From NCBI RefSeq assembly GCF_964340395.1, contig NC_135551.1, forward strand, positions 5,392,963 to 5,456,962: a stretch of 64,000 nucleotides of DNA, read 5' to 3'. The first letter of the stretch is position 1, and each line of letters opens with the position of its first letter. The position numbers and the translations under genes are program-made. Under the pieces are notes generated by a model. That model did no database searches, was not told where the DNA came from, and saw nothing but the letters and a program-made list of their open reading frames with translations. Source of the stretch: Glandiceps talaboti. Its lineage: Eukaryota > Hemichordata > Enteropneusta > Spengelidae. Below, in pieces: positions 42,570 through 53,200 of this stretch.

Positions 42570-45440
42570 TCCTATAATTGTATAAATAAAAGTGTGTCTG
42601 CTGGGTATGAAAGACGAAATTTATATAAAGTCACATATCTCATTTGATAGCTCATATAGTAGTGTACTAGGCCTAATACGCGAATAGTGTGCACACTCAA
42701 TGGTTTCTGAGAAAAGTGAATTTCATTTGTGTTTGAAATAGTGAAATTTCCCATAATGCATCACATCTTTCTGTGTCTGCTGGGTATCAACGACAAAATT
42801 TATTAAAAGTGAAATATATCATGTCATAGCTTATATATAACTGTATTAAGCCTACTATATGAATAATGTGCACACTCAATTGTTTGCAAGAAAACACATG
42901 TGCAGTTTCGTCAAAACTTGTAAATATTGCTATAATTGTATAAATAAAAGTGTGTCTGCTGGGTATGAAAGACGAAATTTATATAAAGTCACATATATCA
43001 TATAATAGCTGATATGATATTGTACTAGGCCTAATAGGTGAATAGTGTGCACACTCAATTGTTTGCAAGAAAATGCACGTGTAGTTTCATCAAAATTTGT
43101 AAATATTCCTATATTTTCCTAAATAAAAGTGTGTCTGCTGGGTATGAAAGACGAAATTCATATAAAGTCACGTATATTCTTTAATAGCTTATATAGTAGT
43201 GTACTAGGCCTAATACATGAATAGTGTGCACACTCAATGGTTTGCTAGAAAAATTATTTTGATTTGTGTATGAAATAATGAAATTTCCCAGAATGCACCA
43301 CATGTTTCTGTGTCTGCTTGGTATCAACGACGAAATTTATCAAAAGGGAAATATAACATGTTATAGCTTATATATAACTGTATTAAACCTACTATATGAA
43401 TAATGTGCACACTCAATTGTTTGCAAGAAAACGCATGTGCAGTTTCATCAAAATTTGTAAATATTCCTATAATTGTATAAATAAAAGTGTGTCTGCTGGG
43501 TATGAAAGACGAAATTTATATAAAGTCACATATATCATTTGATAGCTCATATAGTAGTGTACTAGGCCTAATACGCGAATAGTGTGCACACTCAATGGTT
43601 TCTGAGAAAAGTGAATTTCATTTGTGTTTGAAATAGTGAAATTTCCCATAATGCATCACATCTTTCTGTGTCTGCTGGGTATCAACGACAAAATTTATTA
43701 AAAGTGAAATACATCATGTCATAGCTTATATATAACTGTATTAAGCCTACTATATGAATAATGTGCACACTCAATTGTTTGCAAGAAAACACATGTGCAG
43801 TTTCGTCAAAACTTGTAAATATTGCTATAATTGTATAAATAAAAGTGTGTCTGCTGGGTATGAAAGACGAAATTTATATAAAGTCACATATATCATATAA
43901 TAGCTGATATGATATTGTACTAGGCCTAATAGGTGAATAGTGTGCACACTCAATTGTTTGCAAGAAAATGCACGTGTAGTTTCATCAAAATTTGTAAATA
44001 TTCCTATATTTTCCTAAATAAAAGTGTGTCTGCTGGGTATGAAAGACGAAATTCATATAAAGTCACGTATATTCTTTAATAGCTCATATAGTAGTGTACT
44101 AGGCCTAATACATGAATAGTGTGCACACTCAATGGTTTGCTAGAAAAATGATTTTGATTTGTGTATGAAATAATGAAATTTCCCAGAATGCACCACATGT
44201 TTCTGTGTCTGCTTGGTATCAACGACGAAATTTATCAAAAGGGAAATATAACATGTTATAGCTTATATATAACTGTATTAAACCTACTATATGAATAATG
44301 TGCACACTCAATTGTTTGCAAGAAAACGCATGTGCAGTTTCATCAAAATTTGTAAATATTCCTATAATTTCTTAATTAAAAGTGTGTCTGCTGGGTATGA
44401 AAGACGAAATTTATATAAAGTCACATATATCATTTGATAGCTCATATAGTAGTGTACTAGGCCTAATACGTGAATAGTGTGCACACTCAATGGTTTCTGA
44501 GAAAAGTGAATTTCATTTGTGTTTGAAATAGTGAAATTTCCCAGAATGCACCATATGTTTCTGTGTCTGCTGGGTATCAACGATAAAATTTATTAAAAGT
44601 GAAATATATCATGTCATAGCTTATATATAACTGTATTAAGCCTACTATATGAATAATGTGCACACTCAATTGTTTGCAAGAAAACACATGTGCAGTTTCG
44701 TCAAAACTTGTAAATATTGCTATAATTGTATAAATAAAAGTGTGTCTGCTGGGTATGAAAGACAAAATTTATATAAAGTCACATATATCATATAATAGCT
44801 GATATGATATTGTACTAGGCCTAATAGGTGAATAGTGTGCACACTCAATTGTTTGCAAGAAAATGCACGTGTAGTTTCATCAAAATTTGTAAATATTCCT
44901 ATATTTTCCTAAATAAAAGTGTGTCTGCTGGGTATGAAAGACGAAATTTATATAAAGTCACATATATTCTTTAATAGCTCATATAGTAGTGTACTAGGCC
45001 TAATACATGAATAGTGTGCACACTCAATGGTTTGCTAGAAAAATTATTTTGATTTGTGTATGAAATAATGAAATTTCCCAGAATGCACCACATGTTTCTG
45101 TGTCTGCTTGGTATCAACGACGAAATTTATCAAAAGGGAAATATAACATGTTATAGCTTATATATAACTGTATTAAACCTACTATATGAATAATGTGCAC
45201 ACTCAATTGTTTGCAAGAAAACGCATGTGCAGTTTCATCAAAATTTGTAAATATTCCTATAATTTCTTAATTAAAAGTGTGTCTGCTGGGTATGAAAGAC
45301 GAAATTTATATAAAGTCACATATATCATTTGATAGCTCATATAGTAGTGTACTAGGCCTAATACGTGAATAGTGTGCACACTCAATGGTTTCTGAGAAAA
45401 GTGAATTTCAATTGTGTATGAAATAGTGAAATTTCCCATA
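42570..45440. repeat. 895-bp higher-order repeat in the right foldback arm
   Basis: Landmarks recur at exactly 895-base steps (for example near 42572, 43467, 44362 and 45257). Each unit contains about five of the ~180-bp subunits. Units are nearly identical, while the left arm subunits are less regular, so the arms have evolved separately. Confidence 0.8.
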
Positions 45441-45784
45441 ATGCACCCCATCTTTCCATGAATTAGTAACATTCCCATTATTATAGTGAACTCTTTGAAG
45501 GGTGTAAAAGACAATATTTAAGTACAACCAATTTTAATAATACAAATTTCATAGAGCTGTATTTTGAAGCATGGTGAATACACAGTACTCTTGCATTGGG
45601 AGAAAATAATTGTTTGGTTAATACTTACAACATGTAAATATCACATTGCATAGGAATATTTTTTTTTTTAAGTTACTTCGGGTTTTCATTTATGTCTTAT
45701 ATTATGGTACTTCTATGACTTATCACTTCTGAAAGTCTGTGAAACTGATAAAGAAAGGTAAAGTAATTGTTTCTTGCAATACAC

Positions 45785-46100
45785 ATTACTGGGACAAGCC
45801 ATTAAAGAAGCAAGTCCACTTGTTATCAAAGAGTACCAATATTTACACATGTGATGATGGGCTCTTACATAACACAAGTAAACAGTGTAGTTCACAGCGT
45901 AAGATCATTTCTAAGGAGTGGGTCAATTGAGGCAAACCTTATCTCCGTCTTATATCAGTTGTTATCAATTTATTAGGCTATTATAAGTAACACTACAAAC
46001 AGCTTTAGAGATGCAAACAACTTTTATGACACCCGTTTTCGTCAGGCAAACCCGCGGGTTTGTTGCACTTGGACCGTTAATGGCTTGTGAATGTCATGAG
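45785..46100. other. ~316-bp segment present only in the right foldback arm
   Basis: Interrupts the otherwise mirrored outer arm; the left arm joins directly at about 39233-39245. Its ends are imperfectly inverted (ATTACT...ACAAGCCATTAA against the complement of TTAATGGCTTGT...AGTAAT). It overlaps a small + frame (45739-45930) without a recognised domain. It may be an internal remnant of the parent element or a nested insertion. Confidence 0.5.
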
Positions 46101-46199
46101 TAATTTGACAGTAAGCTAGAGGGTTCGATGTTCAAGGTCAAAGGTCATTTCTGCCTGCTTCCATTGTTTGCTGCCTGTGTCTGCCTGCTTCAACTTAGT

Positions 46200-46726
46200 G
46201 TTCATGTAGACGGGTATTCTCGTTGAGTGCGTCAGTCAGAGAGTCACATGTTTGCTGAAGGATGTCACGGTCGCTGGCCCCTGGATCCGATGTTGACTTT
46301 TCCACTCCCATTTTCCCTTGACCATCCAAATCCTGTACCATTTCTGCTAAACGTGCAAAATTCACTGCTTCTCTGAAGCTCGTTGGCTCTTTCAGAACAA
46401 CAGGTCCAAATAATGAACGTCTCATCCCCTGCAAAAAAATACTCAATATTTCCACGCCATTATTATCTCTACCATAACGACACAATATGTCCCTTACACG
46501 AGACGCATATTCTTCAATATTCTCATCGTCACTTTGTTTGATTCTCTGCAAGTCTTGGTCCACCTTCCATCTTGGACCCCCATCTTGAAAACGCCCTATG
46601 AAAGCCTGTCGCACGTAAGCCCAGTCGACTGCAACGTCTTCTGGTAATGATACAAACCAACGTTCGGCCTCTCCAGTTAGCAATAGAGTGAAGGTATGCA
46701 AACTTTGGTCATCGTTGTATCCTTTC
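46200..46726 (-). pseudogene. gag: gypsy gag fragment, 5' part of the rearranged copy
   Basis: The - strand reads LKGYNDDQSLHTFTLLLTGEAERWF through SIFLQGMRRSLFGPVVLKEP to NENTRLHE. It is the retrotransposon gag core, matching 49470-50020 of the full-length element. It was continuous with the pol fragment at 35846-39140 before the foldback insertion. It ends abruptly at 46726 inside gag, where the duplicated host block resumes. Confidence 0.88.
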
Positions 46727-48182
46727 AGACTAGTAGCTCGTCAATGTATCAGTGAGAATACCTCTGTACAAAATGAAAATCAAATTATATAACCGCCTAA
46801 TTGTCTCTAGTTGACAATTTTTTGAGGTTATCAATGGTGCTTATACACTTCCTCATAAACCATTTAAGCAATCATTGACTCAATGTTTCTGAGTGTCATG
46901 TATAATCTGTCATTAATATTTATATTCAGAACGTGCACCGATATGCAAATGTTCGACATGAAGCGAGGACATTGTTTAAATTGTACATTGAGAATTGACC
47001 TCAACAACTTAGAGAATTGACCTCAACAACTTATCACATGGTGAATTGACCTCATGAACTTATCACATGGAGAATTGACCTCAACAACTTATCACATGGT
47101 GAATTGACCTCAAGAACTTGTCACATGGTGCGTCATTCATGTAGCAAATAGACTGTCGGGAAAATATTAAAATTAAAACTTTAAAATACAAAAATCGTAA
47201 TTACATACCAAAAATGATAATCAGTATAAAAAGTGTGTTAACCATTATACAAGAGCTTTATCAATAGTCTGTGCCAGAATTCAATTGAGCCAATAGCTTC
47301 TGATATAATGACGCCATCACGAACATTTATACCAATTATGTAATTAAATATTAAACAGATTGTCTCTAGAAATAACGTTTTCCAGATATAGTTTTACTTC
47401 AGTTATTTTTCCTCGCTCTCTCCCTCTCTACATATAACGAAACACAACACGGCGTACCAATTCGCGATCGGTCTGAGGATAGTGTCGCCATTATGACGTC
47501 ATTGTAACTATGGAGATGTATCAGTATGGTCGTAAAATTCTGAAATCAACTGACAACGAGATAGACTTATCGTTTACAGTTGACTAGGCATTAAACACTG
47601 AACACAAGCTGATCATGATTACCTAGTTACATTGGACCATCTTTTACATTCAGTGCATAGGATCCATGTAATGACAGAAACATAAACTGTTTTTTTTTTG
47701 AAACCTAAATTTATCTTTATTAGTTTTTTATTTTTTATTTCATTTTTTTTCGCCTAGGTCCATCCTTAACGTCATTGGTAATCAATTTTTTATTTGATAT
47801 ATTATTCTAAACGCTGATGGCGCACAACATGTTGTAACTTTTAGTTGCTTAGCAGTGCCTTTTCTATACATTGAATTCATTTGGTATATTGTATGCGTGA
47901 TATCTGAAAAGAATCGTGTTTTTATAGTAGGTACACAAACAGCAAGATACAGTATGCTTAACTATTTTTTTAAGTTACATAGTGAAGAGGAGTAAATACT
48001 TTTACCCTTGTAATGTAACCACAGATATTTACACTTGTGATAATCAAAATATCTTTATGTGAAACCCTTCTTTCCACTGATCCACTCGAAGATCAAAGCT
48101 ATCAAAGAAGACTAATACTGATAAGATAAATTCAATGACACATATACAATTATAGATACGAAGACAAGGAAAATGATAATAA
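46727..48182. repeat. Duplicate of 15985-17745
   Basis: Continues, on the far side of the gypsy fragment, the block shared with 14885-17745. That partner is therefore the uninterrupted version. It contains an expanded tandem array of GAATTGACCTCAACAACTTA-type units (about 46990-47120) and a unique segment at 47396-47740. Confidence 0.85.
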
Positions 48183-48493
48183 ACAATCCGTGACATCAAG
48201 TGGCCAATTCAAGTGATATTCCGATTTCATTTCTTGCATTCAACAATCAATTTGTCGAAGACGACATTCACTCATTAATTAAAGATACACCGTATTTTTT
48301 CAAATATTAGTAACAAATATTTAAACTCAAAATCGCTAACTTTAAAAATCGAAGCCCTTAGAGATACACGAACTAGCCATCCAATATTTCATTTAAAATC
48401 ACAATTTTATTAGTACGATTCGTGCAAACCTAATGTGACTTCATGTCATACGCTGTCAGATCTTTGAATCATGTTTTTCTTACCACTTGTTAT
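48183..48493. other. Spacer between the duplicated block and the gypsy 5' LTR
   Basis: About 310 bases with no recognised feature. The last four bases (TTAT) may be the target duplication of the gypsy element. Confidence 0.4.
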
Positions 48494-49174
48494 TGTTACG
48501 AGTCACAGATCTAAAATATATTCATTCAGGACATTTTGGTAAATTTTCATTATGAACTCTAAATTGAAGTCAAAAAGCATTTAAACTTTGTACAAACAGT
48601 GACATTCCGTTGCGTAACAACATAGGTCTTTGACATCTCTACATGGGGTGTTTCTGAATTGTTTGTACCAGGTACGATTGAATTGTCAACAAGTTTTATT
48701 ATGACATGACTATTTTATGGTCTTTGAGATATGAACTTGTATTACTAAGCTAGGGAAGGTGATTGGATATTAGATCTCAGATGATGTCTTTCATAAGACT
48801 TAACAATACGTCATACTCTAAGAATAGAGATTTTGTGTAAACTTGGAAATGTATTTAAGTTGGGTTTTTAGCCCAGCTCAGGAGGAGAGGCGGAGACGGA
48901 GATTGGTCATGTAATAAAATCAACCAAGTGGTTAGCTTGGCGTTCGTTGAACCAGATACGTATGTTTCGTTGTGAGTTCTACTCAACACAATCCAAGTCG
49001 GTACGGTACCTCGTAGAAGAGATGGTTTGAGAAGAAACTAGTTGGTCGGCTAATTCAACGTTATAGTCTTAAATGGAACAGACTGACGATTGGAACAGCA
49101 GTGCGAGTGAGTACTTCCCCGTTTGAACATTAAATAACGATAAACTGCACAGTAAGCCGATCAACAGCGTTTCA
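48494..49174 (+). mobile_element. 5' LTR of a full-length gypsy element
   Basis: Starts TGTTACGAG and ends CAGCGTTTCA (TG...CA). It pairs with the 3' LTR at 56724-57407. By eye about 16 substitutions and one 3-base indel separate them, roughly 2-3%. A possible primer-binding site starting TGGTGGAGTAAATCC follows at 49176. Confidence 0.93.
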
Positions 49175-49395
49175 ATGGTGGAGTAAATCCGGGGCTTGGC
49201 CATGTATCTGGTTCTAGAACTGAAATTGTATACTCCGAAACTAATGAACTCCGACATGAACGATTGACACTTGAGTAATACACTGTAACAGTTGTATGGT
49301 TGAATTTGATGGACCGCACCCAGTATGTTCATTTGCCGTAACTATATGAACACTGATGTATTAATGATTTACGCCTTTTCAACTTACAACACATA

Positions 49396-50214
49396 ATGGG
49401 ACTTGACCTGTTGCCGCCCAAATTTACAGGCGATGAAATAGTGAAGAAATGGCTTTGTAAATTCGATGCATTTATTAGTTTGAAAGGATACAACAATGAC
49501 CAAAGTTTGCATACCTTCACTCTATTGCTCACTGGAGAGGCCGAACGTTGGTTTGTATCATTACCAGGAGACGTTGCAGTCAACTGGGCTTACGTGCGAC
49601 AGGCTTTCATAGAGCGTTTTCAAGATGGGGGTCCAAGATGGAAGGTGGACCAAGACTTGCAGAGAATCAAACAAAGTGACAATGAGAATATTGAAGAATA
49701 TGCGTCTCGTGTAAAGGACATATTGTGTCGTTATAGAGATATTAATGGCGAGGAAATCTTGAGTATTTTTTTGCAGGGGATGAGACGTTCGTTATTTGGA
49801 CCTGTTGTTCTGAAAGAGCCAACGAGCTTCAGAGAAGCAGTGCATTTTGCACGTTTAGCAGAAATGGTACAGGATTTGGATGGTCAAGCGAAAATGGGAG
49901 TGGAAAAGTCAACATCGGATCCAGGGGCCAGCGACCGTGACATCCTTCAGCAAACATGTGACTCTCTTACTGACGCACTCAACTTGAATACCCGTCTACA
50001 TGAACAGCTTATTTCGAAGATGACATCACAAGACAAGCCAAACAGGGACGATCAACATTTCACAAGTCATGCGGTAAGACAGAACACTTTCAAATCTGAT
50101 CCATACTTTCGAGAACTTAAGACTAATAGACATGGACCAACTTATGGAGGTCAACAGATCAGATCAGGTGAACCAGTATGTCGATTATGTAATTATCAAG
50201 CCAGGACACACTAG
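49396..50214 (+). CDS. gag: gypsy Gag protein
   Basis: 272 codons. The retrotransposon gag core is clear (HTFTLLLTGEAERWF, AFIERFQDGGPRWK, EEYASRVKDILCRY, FLQGMRRSLFGPV), followed by a polar linker and CRLCN, the first half of a CCHC knuckle. In the sister copy the knuckle is complete and gag runs straight into pol. Here a 4-base insertion (TTAT, about 50191-50194) shifts the frame inside the knuckle, so this Gag ends at ARTH. It forms the capsid-like particle that packages element RNA. The truncated knuckle probably impairs RNA binding. The overlap with pol is 83 bases and would need a +1 shift. Confidence 0.88.
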   Translation: MGLDLLPPKFTGDEIVKKWLCKFDAFISLKGYNNDQSLHTFTLLLTGEAERWFVSLPGDVAVNWAYVRQAFIERFQDGGPRWKVDQDLQRIKQSDNENIEEYASRVKDILCRYRDINGEEILSIFLQGMRRSLFGPVVLKEPTSFREAVHFARLAEMVQDLDGQAKMGVEKSTSDPGASDRDILQQTCDSLTDALNLNTRLHEQLISKMTSQDKPNRDDQHFTSHAVRQNTFKSDPYFRELKTNRHGPTYGGQQIRSGEPVCRLCNYQARTH

Positions 50215-53200
50215 CCCTTCATGTGTAATGCACAGTGATCGTCAGTTAAATAGTAATACATGTAATGCTAACTTGTCTATTAATTCACCTACGCTTAGCA
50301 GTATTAGTACAGATGAGATGCATAATAGCAATTTGATTAATGTTAGGATTTATGGTAAGAATGTTAATGCTTTGGTCGATACAGGTTCTTCAGTTACAGT
50401 AGTTACGAGTAAATTATTGAAGGAAATACCAGAACTTAGACGTGTACAAATAGTAAAGTCTTCTCATGATTATATAACAGTAGCTTCAGGTGGTAGGTTA
50501 CCAGTTCGAGGTTTAATTAATATTCCAGCTATTATAAATAATCGTAGTGTCCTGATGCCAGCTCACCTTGTAGACAATCTTAATAAGCCACTAATCATAG
50601 GTGTCGATTTCATGAAAATGCATAGAGCGATTATAGATATGGCCAAGAATAAACTGCGTCTTCGTTCGAAGCTATTTATGCGATCAGCTGACAAATATTT
50701 AATTCCTGCGAAATCAGAATGTATTATCTCTGCGCGGCTTCCATCTCACGTTGGTGATGGAATACTTGGCACCACGCCTAATATTAAATCTTTGTGTCAC
50801 CTTGGCTTAGTAACAGCGCGTGTACTGGCTAAAACTGAGAATGATTTAGTTCCAATTAGAATTGCTAATGCAAGCGACAATGATGTTACTTTGAGGAGGA
50901 ATACAAGGCTAGGTGTTTTTAAACCACTATCTGATGGTAATCAATTGTATAATATTGACTTGGGCGCTAATCAGACGTATCCCCCTATTGCTAATCCTTT
51001 GACACGAGAACAGAGAGAATTCTTTTCTGACTTTGACTGGACTGACCATGACTTATCTGACCAACAACTTGAACAATTACAGTCAGTTCTATGGCAGAAT
51101 AGGGATGCATTCGTTGATAAATCAGGGACGTTAGGTTATTGTGATGTAATTAAGCATAGGATTGAATTAAATGAAAATGCAAAACCTGTCTCTCGGCCAC
51201 CATATCGTGTCTCCCCAGACAAACGCAAAGAAATAAGGTCTCAGTTAGATAATTTACTTGACCAGGGTGTTATTACACCTTCAACTTCACAGTATAGTAG
51301 TCCACTGTTATTGGTCAAGAAACCGTCGGGTGCGTATATATTAGTTATTGATTATAGGGAATTAAATAAACAGACAGTGCCGATCGTGTTTCCCTTGCCT
51401 GGTTTGCAAGATTGTCTAGACATGATAGGAGATAAGTCTCCTAAATATTTCACTACCCTTGATATGACGTCTGGGTTTTGGCAGTTGGCAATAGATGAGA
51501 GGGATTCTCACAAAACGGCATTTGTTAGTTTAGATGGGAAATATGAATGGAATACTTTACCTCAGGGTTTACGTAATTCTAGTGCTTTGTTTCAACAGAC
51601 AATGCAGCATTTATTTCGAGAATTAATTTGGAGCCACCTCGTCGTCTATCTCGATGATCTTGTTGTGTACAGTAATACTTTTGATAATCATCTGCTTCAT
51701 ATAAATAATGTTTTGACACGATTGCGAGAAGCAGGTTTGAAACTAGGTCCAAAGAAGTGCCACTTTGGTAGGAAGAAAATTAAGTTCTTGGGTCATATTC
51801 TGACTAAGGATTGTATCTCCGCGGATCCAGCTAAGATTTCAGCTGTTGAGAGTTTTCCAGTCCCTACAAATGTTTCTAAGGTCAAGAGCTTTCTAGGTCT
51901 GGCAGGTTTCTATCGCCGTTTTATCAGAGATTTTTCTAAGATTGCCCATCCACTTCATAATTTATTGCATAAGAACAAAGTGTTCAAATGGACGGATGAA
52001 TGTCAACAGGCATTTGATACCTTGAAACAAAAACTAGTGACAGCTCCATTGTTAGGATTTCCTCAATACAATGATCCGTTCATACTGTATACCGACGCAT
52101 CTGCATTTAGTGTAGGGTACGTTTTAGCACAAAAACAGGACAAACTAGAACGACCGATTGCTTATGGTGGTCGATCTCTGAGTTCGCGCGAACGGAAATA
52201 TTCGACGACAGAACGAGAAGCTATTGCTTTACTACATGGGTTATCGCAGTGCGACCCTTATCTAAGAGGTAATCGTTTTACGGTGATTACTGATCATGCT
52301 AATTTACCATATTTGTTCAAAATGAAATCACCTAGTGGTAGAATAGCACGTTGGATTATGCGAGTTCAAGAGTATGATTTCGATATTCAACACAGACCGG
52401 GCAAAAATATTCCCCATGCGGATGGGTTATCGCGTAGAGAATATGAACAGGTAGGGAGCCAAAATTCTGACTTCAGTAACCCAGATACACCTGCATTTGA
52501 GCCTACAATGAGCAATGACATAAAGGTCGACGACGATGACACTAGAAGGTCAAGTACACATATGGCCAATGTTAATATGGTGGGTTTGGATAAGTCACAC
52601 AAATCGGATGACTCTGATATTGACATCAGTGAATTATATAACACCTTAGCAACGGTTGCCAGTACAAATAGTGTTGAGACTAGTACTGATAGTCAATCCC
52701 AGGGGTCAGTCACAGTAAATGATGATTGCGTACTCAATGATGACTTACATTCCAATACGACAGCTGATAGAATTTCGCGCTTACAGCATAGTGACAGTCA
52801 TTTAGTTCCGATGATTAAGTTCTTAACAAGTGGGGATTTACCAAATGATAAAAAGTTGGCTAAACGTATTGCAAACACGCAGGCAAATTATTTGTTGCTC
52901 AATGGAATTTTGTATCATTTATGGTCACCGTCGGGAAAGTCTGCTCTAGCTAAGGATTGTGTTAGACAATTAGTTATTCCACGGTCACTTCAATTGTATG
53001 TCATAAAGCGGATTCACGATGACGTAACAGGAGGTCATCTCGGGACGTCGCGATGTTTATATGCAATTCGATCACGATATTATTGGGATGGGATGAATAA
53101 GGATATCACAGATTATGTAGCATCGTGTGCACGTTGTCATACTAGAAAGAGAGGTCGTCGGTTCAAAGGTCACTTAATTCCACTGAAAGTCACGGGAGTT

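Larger units (their letters stand above)
39141..46199. mobile_element. 7-kb foldback transposon with subrepeat-built inverted arms
   Basis: Ends are ACTAAGTTGAAGCAGG and its exact complement at the other end. Flanks are GTTCATGTA at 39132-39140 and 46200-46208, a 9-bp target duplication. The uninterrupted sequence in the other gypsy copy (around 49997-50020) shows a single GTTCATGTA, which proves the insertion limits. The left arm runs to about 42308 and the right arm back from there. Outer ~350 bases are unique; inner arms are alternating ~180-bp units, each with TTGAGTGTGCACACTATTCA-like and TACCCAGCAGACACA motifs. No transposase is seen. A 9-bp duplication and long subrepeat arms resemble Drosophila Foldback (MULE-related) or sea urchin TU elements. 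Confidence 0.88.

Noticed and set aside
39509-45514. Many short related frames (IHFSSKPLSVHTIH type) in both halves
   Set aside because: They are repeated because the foldback subunits repeat, and they occur on opposite strands in the two arms. No start context or domain; not a gene family.
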